A stretch of 64,000 nt of DNA from contig UESW01004012.1 in the NCBI GenBank assembly GCA_900491605.1, forward strand, positions 1,154,772 to 1,218,771, in the 5' to 3' direction. Both the position numbers and the translations under genes were made by a program. This DNA comes from Calamus simplicifolius (lineage: Eukaryota; Streptophyta; Magnoliopsida; Arecales; Arecaceae). Shown here in pieces: positions 1 to 11,513 of the stretch (position 1 is the stretch's first letter; each line of letters starts with the position of its first letter). The notes beneath the pieces are model-generated. The model saw nothing but the letters and a program-made list of their open reading frames with translations, searched no databases and was not told where the DNA came from.

Positions 1-417
1 CAGATTGATCATTTTTAGTACGTGGGCATCCACTGATGAATCCTCAGTTATTTTGCACTAAAACAGCTCTTTAGAAGTTTGAAACCTCTCATATCGAGAC
101 TGTGCACCAAACAACTCTTGCAGGTGCATCAAAATCTCCTGAGCATTCATATGCTCATGCTGTTTCTGAAGATCAGGTGACATCGAGGACAACATCAAAC
201 ATGTGGCCATGTCTTCAGCATCTTTATACCGGTTGTATGCCACATAAACTTTAGTCGGAGCATCCGTTGCTGGGACCTCCGGTGCAACCTCATCTAGGAC
301 AAAAAGAATTTTCTCAGATCAAAGAACGATCCTTACATTCCTTAGCCAATCAGGGAAGTTGAGTCCAGTCAATTTGTTGGATTCTAAAATATTCCTAAGG
401 TTGATGTTTACACTCAT
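1..417 (-). pseudogene. Copia element A: start of gag, broken
   Basis: This is the N-terminal part of a Copia gag polyprotein of the UBN2/retrotran_gag_2 type, which would form the particle that packages element RNA. The ATG is at 415-417 and opens with the usual 'NKLTGxNFxDWLRNxRIVL' pattern. A stop interrupts the frame near 317. The frame resumes to a second stop at 58-60, just after the conserved YERFxTSKELF segment. The same region in Copia B (13301 downward) aligns well, which confirms the frame. The rest of the element lies beyond the left window edge. Non-functional. Confidence 0.85.
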
Positions 418-2075
418 AGTTTCTCTAATAACCTACATAAAATTAGAACGAGTCAATTACTATGAATACTAATCACCAACTTAATATGGTAATTCTAGAT
501 TTTTAATTAAGTTGGTTTCTTCCACTATTTTATCAAGGTTAATAGCCCTCTCTATTAATCTTGAGAAATTTTCATTCAATTTCCTTAGTGGGCTAGGATC
601 CTCATTTGAATTACCTTGACCTTGACTTTGGCACAACAAATCTCGGTAAGCCAAATTTGGTAGATTATTATCAATCACATCTAATGTGACTCCTAGATTA
701 TTTAGGGAACATTGCCTTGTCAATTACATCCATATGTGATCATCCTAAAGTTTGCCTCTAGATTAGATTGACCCTGACTTTGGCCAATTATGCCAGCTAA
801 TCTAGTTAAGTCAACCCACTGTTCCACAATCAACTCCTCATAGGTACATTCGACCTCAGCTTTGGCATGACAAATCTCATGACCTAATGATTTTGTATCA
901 TGTAAACAATGAAAGGCTTATGAGTTAATATTCATGGAGGGATTTAGCGCATATAGGTCCCATCTATATCTACAACATTTGTACTATGCTGGGTTACATA
1001 TCCTATATGTAGATTTTAGATTAATCTCAATTAACCTTAATTTCATAAGATCCAATCTATGATTGGGACTCCTAATCAAATTAGGATCCTAATCACTATC
1101 TAATTTAGGAACCCTAATTATGTGACCAAATCAATTGCTACCATCCTGATCAACCTTAATTGATTTAATCAATTAAGAGCTTTTCTTAACAATGGCCAGA
1201 TCAGCTGATCAATGGGGTCCTATTTAGCATACCCTTCGATCCCATTGAATGGGTTTTCCTAGGCAGTGAACGGAGCAATTAAAAACCATGATCAAACCTT
1301 TCTTGACACCAATGTAGTTAAGCCCAATTAATTAGATCAATTATGGGATTATAGGATCAAACAATGACATGGTTAAGTCTAAGTTTCCTAAATCTTTATC
1401 ATCTATTACATTTTATGATAACTATAGATAGTGATCTAGCTAGGATGTTATGATAAGAGTTCTTAATTCAAATTTTAAATTTTCTTATTATTTAATTACA
1501 TGTTATGACATGTCGGTTTCACATCCCATGTAAATCCTAATGTTTCTAACAAACCCTAATCATATTCTTGTCATGATAAGATTTTAGATTCAAAATATAA
1601 TATTTTAAATTCCATATGATTACATTTAATCACAAACTTATCTTGATCCAAATATCCAAACTAAGTTTTCAATATTCATTATCATAAGAATATCAAATCT
1701 TAATCATATCAATAATCATGTTAAAATTAAATCCTAAACATGATTTCTAGGATTTCAGCATATAGTATTCATCATGCATAATTACTATTTTAACATGACA
1801 CATATATGATTAAATCTAAATTAATTATTATTTATTATCATATAATAAATCTTTACCTCTGATATCATATATCAAAGTACTCTATTTTATTATGATAATG
1901 AATATGCATAAATCTAAACAATATTGTTTATCATCAAATAATAAATATTTTATTATATTTTAGATTTATTATCAACAAATAAAAACTCTTCATGAATTTA
2001 AGCATAATAAAAATCATGTTATCAATCATATTGACTCAAGAATCCTATCAGATTAATGAATCTATAGCCTAAGGA
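418..2075 (-). other. Copia A untranslated leader
   Basis: This AT-rich stretch lies between the primer binding site and the gag start. At about 1.66 kb it is long, like the 1.45-kb leader of Copia B. It has no convincing coding region: the 80-codon frame at 481-723 matches nothing recognisable. The phrase 'ctttggc' recurs near 630, 780 and 860, and also in the leader of Copia B near 13430. This suggests related leaders. Confidence 0.6.
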
Positions 2076-2088
2076 GGCTCTGATACCA
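2076..2088 (-). other. Copia A primer binding site
   Basis: Read on the minus strand this is TGGTATCAGAGCC, the standard complement of the 3' end of plant initiator methionine tRNA that primes reverse transcription in Copia elements. It sits one base inside the LTR edge at 2090. Together with the gag orientation, this fixes the element as minus-strand with its 5' LTR on the right. Confidence 0.9.
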
Positions 2089-2089
2089 T

Positions 2090-3504
2090 TGATGGGAATT
2101 ATGTATACTAGATATGAATCAAATTCATGAAAACATTGCAAAAGATATAATATAAAATTTCCAGATGCCCGGGATCCTTAGGAATATATTCATTAAAACT
2201 CAAATAAAATTTAATTTTATTCATACCTGAGTCCTTTATCGATGTAGATAAGGATGAAGCCGGTTAATCCTTTGCCACTAGCCGTCTACGTGTTCGGCCT
2301 CTAACGGTGATCCACGTAGAGAAGAGGGGATGAAGACCTCCAAGGTATGAAGATGACACTTCGGAAGAGAGGGGCACTAGCGCCTCTTGAATCCCTTACA
2401 GAATTACAGAAGATATCTTTGAAGAAAGATCTAATCTTTTTTTTCTCATACTCTACCTTCCTAATAGGAAGGAACCATATTTATAGGGTGAAAATAAAAC
2501 GTTCTAAGGGAAGAAGAAGAGACCTCTTTTCATAGTAACGTCATAGTAATGTTACAAAGAAACAGAAGAAACTTCCATTTTCATGGTAACATAACATTAA
2601 TCTAAGGAAACAGAAGAAACTCTCATTCTCATGGTAACGTTAATTCAAGTATCACAATCTCAGCCTTTGAAATTAGGAGTTGGTTATCTCATAACTACAT
2701 GCCCCAATTTGTACGTGTTCATCATGTAGAGATTCATCATGCCTCATCCCATGGCCATGATTCCATCTTCACATAGCTGAGATTGGCCATCCATACCCGA
2801 ATAATCAGAGCCATCCATCACATGGATCAAGTCATATTTGGGTATCCAATTATTTGTTCATCATATGCACAAATAATTTCTCCTTAACATTCCTTCTACT
2901 ATAATGGATCATATCCATTATTATTATATCTTCTTTAAATTGGGTCTCACCCAATTATTTAGTTGATCATCTTATCTGAATTAAATCTAATTTAATTCTC
3001 ATTTTAATTCATCCAAAATTCTCCTTAATGCGTGTGACCCATTATGCCCTTTAACATATTGGCAATAATCATGTCCTAATCATAGACCCTATGAATGATT
3101 GGACAACTCTTTGTCCAAGTCAACAACATGATTATAGATCATGAGAGGCCTCTAGCAAAGCATCATGACCACCCAATTGCTAAAGGTTTTGTTGATGTGA
3201 CCATCAACACCTTTCTATGAACGGTTACTGTATGATCAAATCCTTTCATCACATATCTCAGATCAATCAGTGGTATGAAATGTGTCAACCCTGTAATTGA
3301 TCTTTGTTTACTTGATCTCAGGAAAAATTGACTCATATGAATTAGAACTTCGAAACTATTTCAAATTCCAACTCAACCTTGCAAGGATTTAACAATCAAT
3401 TTAATCCATCAAGTGGCCGTGGGATATAACCCTTTCTATCAAAGGAGTCGAATTCTGTCTTGATCAAACACCATCTTCATGTGCTTCATGTCATACCCAA
3501 CCGA
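2090..3504 (-). repeat. Copia A 5' LTR, larger part
   Basis: The LTR begins (plus strand) with TGATGGGAATT directly after the primer binding site. It carries two blocks shared with the other Copia LTRs here: 'gtgtgaccca' at 3032-3041 and the 'ctctagcaa...catgaccaccc' block at 3150-3174. No normal LTR end is seen before CACTA sequence starts near 3505. The missing end seems to resume at 25535-25839. Joined, the two pieces come to about 1.72 kb, close to the 1.64-kb LTR of Copia B. The 62-codon frame at 2347 is not considered real. Confidence 0.7.
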
Positions 3505-3900
3505 CACAATTAAAATTTTGCGACGCATTTGCGATGCAAATTTATAAATTTCTTTTTTAAAAAAATTTCAATCAAAAATTAATTTATCGTTGCAATTTAA
3601 AAAAAAATTAATTTTTGTGACGCATTAGTGGCGCATATTTGCGTCGCTAAATTGCGACGCATCAATATGCATCGCAATTTAGCGACGCAAATATGCGTCA
3701 CTAATGCGTCGCAAAAATTAAATTTTATTTTTTAAAAAAAATTGCAACCAGAAATTAATTTTTTTAAAAAATAAATTATTATTCAATTTAGCGACGTAAT
3801 ATGCATCGCAAATTTATTAAATTGTTTTTTTAAAAAAATTATAACGAAAATTTTTTTGTTAAAAAATAAATATTTAAAACTCTTAATGCAATTTAATTTT
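3505..3900. repeat. CACTA left subterminal repeats
   Basis: There are several direct and inverted copies of gcgacgcat / atgcgtcgc and gcgtcgctaaat between 3519 and 3800, separated by A/T-rich spacers. They match the motif of the right-end array (23730-25520) in inverted orientation, as expected of subterminal transposase-binding repeats in CACTA elements. A near-palindrome spans about 3640-3720. Confidence 0.75.
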
Positions 3901-4011
3901 ATTCAATTGAAACATTATCACTAACATTCATTACAAAATTTTTGATAATGCATAAAATTTTATTTTATTAATAATGACAGGTTTGGATACACAAAATAGA
4001 AAATAAATACA

Positions 4012-5475
4012 TCAAGAATTCACACTATCACGATCATGGAAAGGCTGCGAAGGTTGAAATGAACCCTGCGATATTTGGCGAACAAAATCTTCCATCCGAC
4101 GCATCTGCTCTCTAATATCTGAAAGCTCATGTTGAACCTCATGTTGAACCTCCTGTCGAACCTCCTGCCGAAGCTCCTATCGAACCTCCTTCATAATAGA
4201 TCTTCGAATATCATCTAAACGATCAGAAGGAATATCGCCAGAATAGTGCAAAATGGAGCCAAAAAAATATCTAGAAGCTTTAGCGCCCAGACCGTAGACC
4301 CTACGGTCTCGCGGTTGGGCACCAACAGCTTCCAAAAATACACGTCGACTCTCCTCTAGTGAGAGTTCGACGGGCAGCCCCCCATCAGTGGAGTCGACCT
4401 GCGATGCCTGGGACTGAAGCTCCTCGACTCGTGCCTTTGAATTATAAATGAATAAATATACGAACCTGAATAAAGGTTAAGAAATTAAACAGTTACAATA
4501 TAAGTCAAATTTCTTACCACAACCTCCTGTGATCGTGCATCGACCCATGTACCGTCCTTCCTGGTGTGTGTCGCCCTGAATAGGTTGAACTCACCAGGAT
4601 CTCTGCCCTCTCGCTTAGACTACAAAAGCAGAAGAAATGATATAAATATAAGTATATGCAAATGACTAAATTAATAATTAAATTATTGATGTTTTCTTAC
4701 CATACGGCGTCTGTGCTCCTGAATGGAAATGGACCCCGTAGTGTGGCAGGAGAGACCCATGCCACGACCAGCTTTCTCGGATCGGCGGTTCATGGTGGCT
4801 CATGCGGACCTTCTTTGCCAGGCCTCAGATTGCCACACCTACTACCAGTCGTGCCAAATACCCTCCGGCACATGCAAAGGGCGATCGCCCGATCTCCTCC
4901 AATGATGAAGCATGTCGGAGTATCGGCGTGCCGCAAGAGCATTCCATGCTTCCCTAACGGCATCATGGATGGTTGGGTCCCACATAAACTTTTTTTGCAT
5001 TTAAATAAACAATTAGTTTAAGAATATATCAAGATTTAGTTATTTTAAATCAATAATAAATTGTATTTAATAAATTTACCTGAAACTCTAAAAAATAAAA
5101 CTCCCGCATGGCCGCAGATACATGATGCCAATCGTAGCCAGTGGGTTCAGCACGGATCTGGAATATGGAGCTGATCCAGCTCGATACAGAATGATGCTTA
5201 ATAAAGCTACAAAACATCCATATTTATAAGTACATGCCTGGTAACACACAAACATATATTTACATTACCATATACTTACTGCCCATCAACATCCAGTCGA
5301 AGTATGGTACGGCTGACGTGGGATAAACTCTCAGATGTCTGTGCGATCGGCTATGAGACTCGAAGGCTGCAGATTTGAATTCTCTATCTTCAATGCTCAT
5401 GAAGTGATCTGATGCGGCAGGGCCATGTCCCTGCTCGCTCTATCCATCGGCAGAAGATCTATCTCGGCCCGACAT
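4012..5475 (-). pseudogene. CACTA TNPA-like protein (Transposase_24), decayed
   Basis: This is a relic of the second CACTA protein, of the Ptta/En/Spm 'Transposase_24' type, thought to bind subterminal repeats. Reading starts at ATG 5473-5475 (MSGRDRSS) and can be followed through about five segments: 5475-5281, about 5210-5080, 4998-4702, about 4622-4519 and 4438-4012. Hallmarks are 'WHHVSAAMREFYFLEFQ', 'WDPTIHDAVREAWNALAARR', 'YSDMLHHWR' and a tail of HEVQHEL/RQEV heptad-like repeats ending at TGA 4012-4014. Stops occur near 5440, near 4848 (two adjacent), near 4800 and near 4180. It lies downstream of the TNPD relic in the same orientation, the usual order. Clearly non-functional. Confidence 0.8.
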
Positions 5476-5645
5476 ACTGAAAATACTAAAGAACCATGCA
5501 TGCAATATAATTAGGAATAATGATTGAATATAAAAAATTTAGCACTTATAAAAATAAATTAAAATTGAATAAACCTCTATGTTTAATCAATGTCATTTGT
5601 TTCGTCAAATGTTGGTTCAACATCCGATGCCGTATCAAATTGTGA

Positions 5646-6425
5646 TTATGTGTCATTATCATCTCTCGACTTTGCAGTGTCTTTGGTTTTTCCCGGGATG
5701 TTTAGCAGCGTATTAAATATGTTGTCAAAGAATTTTTTCTCAATATGCATAACATCCAAGTTGTATCGGATGAGATTTGTGCTCCAATACAGTAGATCCC
5801 AAAAATACTCCGTTTCTTCCAGTTGTGTTCTTTACATATACAGTCATTGACTCTATCTGCAACGGCTTCCCAAGCATACCTCAACCCCAAATACTCTATA
5901 GTATCAAATATATGTGCCAGACCTAACCGGAGCAGCCATAGACAATTGGGAATGACTCTCACAACCAGGATATAATTCTTGATTTGCAGCACAAAGCATA
6001 TCGTAAAATTGCTGTGCATCTGGATTTGGTTCTTCCATAAATGTATTCTGATTGAATTCATTACCCGATGCATTCATCACCATTTCTTTGTATCTATTTA
6101 AATTCGCACATGGTTCATCAATGGGAATAGAAACTTGTTGGCTTGTAACAGCTGCACCCATTTCCTCTGTTTCACCATGACAGTACCAAATATCATACCC
6201 AGGAACAAAACACTTTTTACACAAATGCACCTTCCCAGTTTCAACATCCCTGTACGCTTTATTCTGACACCTGTATAAGTTGCAGGGGCACCTAATCCTA
6301 GGCCCATCCATCCATTCAGGTTGGCTACATGCAAATCCAATAAATTCTTCGAGTCCATTCAAAAAATCTGGATTAAGCAGACCATCTTTTAATCTTGCAT
6401 ACATCCAAGAGCGAGGTCCGCTCAT
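5646..6425 (-). pseudogene. CACTA TNPD-like transposase, internally deleted
   Basis: It starts at ATG 6423-6425 with MSGPRSWMYARL, the opening of the transposase-associated domain found at the N-terminus of plant CACTA transposases. Conserved CPC and CxxC cysteines and the 'GFVPGYDIWYxHGE'-like segment follow (about residues 1-80). The start of the transposase proper (FYDMLCAANQELYPGC) is present near 5960-6010. After a frame change the sequence jumps to 'NLIRYNLDVMHIEKKFFDN' and 'LLNIPGKTKD' (5680-5790), motifs that normally lie hundreds of residues further on. So most of the Transposase_21 core, including the catalytic region, is missing. The last stop is at 5646-5648. Confidence 0.82.
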
Positions 6426-6741
6426 TTTTGAACAACTTATATAATTTTTTGATGAACCAATAAACAAAACCATAATATAAAACAATATTAGTATTAATAA
6501 TTTTAAGACTAAATTAGTTATGTTACACATCTAAGGTAAATAATAACCATTTAAAAAATTTAAAACAATAGATCAATTTTGTTTTTAATGATTGCAACCA
6601 ATTGATTAGGCCAGGCCCTACTAAGGTCCCTCCTTTGCAAAGCCGTGCCACATAGAGTTTGTGAGACTTCACGAGCAGGTGTCCTAAATTAATTCCACCT
6701 TCACTTTATATCTAAAAGGTAAGGCCCTATCCCATTCAAGA

Positions 6742-6935
6742 TTATTTTCTGTGATATGGTATTCTGCTATTCATTATCATCGTTTATGTTAAAATTTCAG
6801 CAGCATTTTTCTATATGTTCTCCTAAATGTGTGGCATATATGCCACACTAGGAGAACATATGAGGAAATACAAACCACAATCTCAAGAGACGATAATTAA
6901 TAGCAGACTAACATATCACAAAAAATAATCTCAAA
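6742..6935. repeat. Imperfect 190-bp inverted repeat (foldback)
   Basis: The sequence folds back on itself around 6838/6839. The inner arms (6813-6838 and 6839-6861) match over about 23 bp with a 3-bp interruption; the left arm opens ATATGTTCTCCTA and closes TGTGGCATA. The outer arms also pair: 'gattatttt.tgtgatatg' and 'tctgctatt.attatc' near 6745-6785 match inverted copies near 6890-6930. The middle of the arms has diverged. It could be a small foldback or MITE-like insertion, or a regulatory palindrome of the CACTA. Confidence 0.7.
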
Positions 6936-6950
6936 CTGTCCACTAGGACA

Positions 6951-7084
6951 ATTTGAGAATTTGTAAGACTATGTCTTGCAAATTCTTAAACGGGTCTAAA
7001 GGTTTCAGTGCTGCGAGATATAATATTTTTAAGAAAAATAATTTGAGAATTTGCAAGATTACGATCTTGCAAGTTCTCTTGATT
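6951..7084. repeat. Duplicated self-complementary 38-bp motif
   Basis: The phrase 'aatttgagaatttg.aaga' followed by 'tcttgcaa.ttct' occurs at about 6951-6990 and again at about 7040-7080. Each copy is itself a short inverted repeat (gaatttgcaaga against tcttgcaaattc). Function is unknown. Confidence 0.55.
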
Positions 7085-7682
7085 GTTATACATATTTTGA
7101 TTATGGTCTACAGTTACAAACTTATAAAATTGATATTACGTCAAAGATAACAACCTTAATCCAATAGTTATGCATAGTAATATGTAATAATACTATGGTT
7201 TCAATATTGGACAGGCTGGACCGAAATTTTCCATAACATATCAACCGTGGCACATCTATTAAAGTCATATATAATCTAATCCCCAACATAACATATCCCA
7301 ATATGAAGGAATTGTAACTTAAATTAAAGCCTAATTCACAACAATTTCATAAAGACAATAATATGGAATAGCATATGTCAGATGTTCACCAGTAAACTAC
7401 CATGCATAGTTTAATAGACTGAGAAATTGAACCATGACTATTTAAAAATCACTAATCAATTAAGACTGATTTAATTTAAAACATAAGCACTAAATAATCG
7501 TAAAGCAATTTCTATAATTAATTTACTATTTATCAGAATCACGAATAAACAAATACTACAATGATGTTATATTGCAACCATTATTTATTATAATACCATA
7601 ATTTATTTAAATTATTTTATATTATAATATTATGAACTAATATAAGTTAATACATATAATAATATGATATTATTAATATTAT

Positions 7683-9322
7683 TGTTGGGTTACGGAATGA
7701 AAAATCCCAATCTAATTGGAATAAAATTGCAGCGGAAACGAAATAAATTTATAACCCACCAAGAATCACATGCATTTCATAAAAACCGAAAGAAGGATAA
7801 ACAAAAATATTACCTTTTGTTACTACCTTTTGTTATTACCTTTTTAATCAGTATGTAATCCTTCTGTTCTTGTGTTAGGTTTTCTCGGATCTTCAAAGGT
7901 GCTGCCTTTTAGAAAGACGATCACCCTCTACAAGTATCCACACACGAACGGATACCAAAATGGTTTTGAATGCTAGTTCAACCATTCCATTTTTCACAAA
8001 ATTGAACCCCCGTTTTCAACTCTCTATTTTTCCATCTTTAAGGCAAAAGATATGACGCTTCAAAAGCCCCAATCGACGTGACCTTTCAAATGCCCCAATC
8101 GACGTTACCTTTCAAATGCTCCACCGACTCTAAAACGTATATATCGAACATATATACAAGCCTGCTAGGAATTTTAGTTAACTAAGATTTTAATTGATAT
8201 TTATTTAAAACTCTTTTTCAATAATAACAATTTAAATCCTTTCCTAACAAAATAAAGAATATATATTTTTAACCAAAAAAAACTTTATGGATTATTTCCT
8301 TATCCAATAAGAAAATGTAACAATTTAATTACTTATCACAATTTAAATTACGAATTTAAATTTTCTCAAATTAAACTTGAATCTAAATGACAACTAATTA
8401 TTATTTGTAATTTAAAATAATCTCATCATTTTAAATTATATAGAGAGTAACAAATCGTAACCATTATTGTACGTTCAGTGTGCGACCCTATAGGTTCAAT
8501 TAACGTTGGCAGTAGGCCTAAATCACATTTTGAACCTACAAGTCATAAGCGGCCTCTAGCAAGACATTATGACTACCCAAGTTAAATGAAAAGCTCATGT
8601 TCCGAGACAACCTTAAAGTAGCTATTAATATAATCCTTTTGTCACATGATATCTTGATAGAATATAAGGAATGGATAAAGTCAACCTTATATCTCTCTAT
8701 CTTTAATTTCTCGAAACCCAATTAGACTGACTAAACAAATGATACTGATCTCCATCAATTCATTTGAGCATGGCCATGCATTTCTCAGTCCCAATTATCG
8801 AGGGGCCCAGAGATATCTCTCTTATAATAAGAGAGATAAATTCCATCTTAATTACTCACATCTCACTACATGATTCTTATTATGTTCAATCATAATCTTT
8901 ATAATCATCCGGTTAAAGACAACATTTGATTATGTCAAAACATAATATTCCTCATATTGAGAACTATGGCAATATCAGGTCTAAGGATTTAATGACACAA
9001 CTACTAGAGATTAACTTATGACTTTGATCCATGTATTAATCTCAAGGCGGGTCTTGTCCAATATTTGTTCTCAACAAATACATATAAATTTGATTTGTAT
9101 CTCATACACATATTCATCCCATGAATATCAATCAAATTTTATACTAATCTTAATTTATTGTTATTCCTATAACAATAACCGATTAGAGACATTTAGAATA
9201 ATTCATAATATTATTCAAGGACATTATTATATAATAAACATGCAAATTATGATAATAGTAAATGTTCATAAATATTCAAAATACCATGTCCATACAATAG
9301 GCCTAGGGCACTATTACTAACA
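7683..9322 (-). repeat. Copia B 3' LTR
   Basis: 1640 bp. It pairs with 14765-16398 almost base for base. It contains the two LTR blocks shared with other Copia families here ('gtgcgaccctatagg' near 8480; 'ctctagcaagacattatgac' near 8554) and a short tandem of 'ccccaatcgacgt.acctttcaaatg' near 8065-8120. No gene inside; the 61-codon frame at 8536 recurs in both LTRs and has no known match. Confidence 0.9.
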
Positions 9323-9458
9323 ATCTTCCACTTGCACTAGGCCCACTCATCAATGTATCTAATACCTATGAACCTAGCATAACGATCATGCTTTGCTTAT
9401 GGTAGAGGCTTAGTCAATGGATCAGCAACATTGTCATCTGTTGGAACTCTGCATATTT

Positions 9459-11513
9459 TTACGTCACCTCTCTCAATGATTTCTCGAATGAGATGATAAC
9501 GCCTAAGAATGTGTTTGGATCGCTGATGTGACCTAGGTTCTTTGCTTGTGCGATAGCACCATTATTGTCACAATAAATATCAACAGGATTTGTGATGCTA
9601 GGAACCACTCCAAGGTCAGTAATGAACTTCTTGATCCAAACTGCTTCCTTTGCTGCATCATATGCTGCTATGTATTTAGCTTCAGTTGTAGAATCAGCAA
9701 CAGTGCTTTGCTTCAAACTCTTTCAGCTAACAGCACCACCATTTAAACAAAACACATATCCTGACTGTGATCGGAAATCATCTTTGTCAGATTGAAAGCT
9801 TGCATCTGTGTAACCACTTACAACTAGATCATCTTCCAATCCGTCATACACCAAGAACATATCTTTAGATCTTCTCAGATACTTAAGAATGTTCTTGACC
9901 GCCGTCCAGTGACTCTCACCGGGATATGACTGGTATCTACTCGTTATGCTTAAAGCATAAGAGACATCTGGTCTAGTGCACAACATAGCATACATGATAG
10001 ATCCTATTGCTGAAGCATAAGGAATCTTACTCATGCGCTCTCGCTCATCTTTTGTGTTAGGACACTAAGATTTGCTAAGTGTAATACCATGAGACATAGG
10101 CAAGTATCCTCTCTTGGAATCTTGCATACTGAATCTTTTCAGTACTTTGTCTATGTAAGTACTTTGACTTAGACCAACAGCCTCTTAGATCTATCTCTAT
10201 AGATCTTTATCCCTAGGATATAGGCAGTTTCACCTAAGTCTTTCATTGAGAAACATTTTCCTAACCAAGACATGACACTCTGCAAGGCAGGGATATCATT
10301 CCCAATGAGTAAAATGTCATCAACATATAGGACCAGAAATACAATGGCGCTCCTACTAACTTTTTGTAAACACAAGGTTCATCTTCATTTTTGATAAATC
10401 CAAACTCTTTGACTGATTCATCAAAACAAAGATTCCAACTTCGAGAAGCCTGCTTCAAACCATAAATGGATCTTTGAAGCTTGCATACTTTACTAGAATT
10501 CTCAGGTTGTACAAAACCCTCAGGTTGTGTCATGTACACATCCTCAAGTAAGTTTCCATTAAGAATTGCTGTTTTAACATCCATTTGCCAAATCTCATAG
10601 TCATAATATGCAGCAATGGCAATAAGAATTCTAATAGACTTAAGCATGGCTACAGGTGAAAAAGTTTCATCATAGTCTATACCATGAGTTTGTTTGAAAC
10701 CTTTTGCAACTAGCCTTGCTTTGTAAGTATGCACTTTACCATCCATGTCAGTTTTCTTTTTGAAAACCCATTTGCACCCAATAGTTTTTGTACCTTCATG
10801 TGGCTCAATCAAGGTCCATACCTGATTATCATACATGAATTGGATTTCAGACTTCATGGCCTCTAACCATTTCTCAGAGTCTGGATCTAACATAGCCTCT
10901 TGATAGGTAATAGGTTCATTTTGATCCACTAACAATACATCATGATTATCAGTCACAAGAAATCCATATCTCTCGGGCTCATGACGTATCCTATCAGATC
11001 TACGTAACTTTTGTGCTACAGGTGGTGTGTCAACAGTGGTTTGTTGACTTTGAGCATCCACAGGCGGTTTAATGTTATCTTGTGGTTCTCGAATCTCTTT
11101 GATTTGTACCTTGCTTCCACTGGTTCCTTTAGAAATAAATTTCCTTTCTAGAAATACACCATTCCGAGCAACAAACACTTTGTTCTCATTAGGATTGTAA
11201 AAGTAGTATCCTTTAGTCTCTTTAGGATATCCTACAAAAAAATATTTATCAGACTTGGGTTCTAGCTTATTTGAAACTTAACGTTTTACATAAGCTTCAC
11301 AACCCCAAATCTTAAGAAAAGATAAACTGGGCTTTTTACCATTCCACATCTCATATGGCGTCTTTTAACCGCTTTGGTTGGAACTCGATTTAGTGTGAAT
11401 GCAGCTGTGGCAAGTGCATAACCCCAAAAGGTAAGTGAAAGATCTGTTAGACTCATCATAGATCAAACCATATCTAATAAGGTTTGATTCCTTCTTTCAG
11501 ACACACCATTGCA
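9459..11513 (-). pseudogene. Copia B reverse transcriptase and RNase H, frameshifted
   Basis: This is the rest of the polyprotein after the integrase core, in several frames. Pieces: end of integrase near 11180-11510 (in poor condition); RT from about 10950 with 'WLEAMKSEI', 'CKWVFKKK', 'ARLVAKGF' and 'IWQMDVKTAILNG'; the YVDD active-site box at about 10310-10325; RNase H with 'TRPDVSYAL' and 'VADSTTEAKYIAA'. The RNase H frame is split at about 9720. RT would copy element RNA in the particle and RNase H would remove the template strand. Several one-base shifts make it inactive. Confidence 0.85.

Larger units (their letters stand above)
6426..7682. other. CACTA interior, non-coding
   Basis: A/T-rich DNA upstream of the TNPD relic on the minus strand. 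It holds the foldback at 6742-6935 and the paired motif at 6951-7084, listed separately. I see no supportable reading frame in 7086-7682. The stretch ends at the left LTR of Copia B. Confidence 0.5.

Noticed and set aside
481..723. 80-codon minus-strand frame in the Copia A leader
   Set aside because: No known domain, lies between primer site and gag, A/T-rich; not conserved in the Copia B leader as far as I can see.
2076..2088. Possible tRNA gene piece (also 14751-14763)
   Set aside because: Only the 13-base complement of a tRNA 3' end is present, at LTR edges: a primer binding site, not a tRNA gene.
5590..5850. 86-codon plus-strand frame opposite the TNPD relic
   Set aside because: Antisense shadow of the conserved TNPD segment; no domain of its own.
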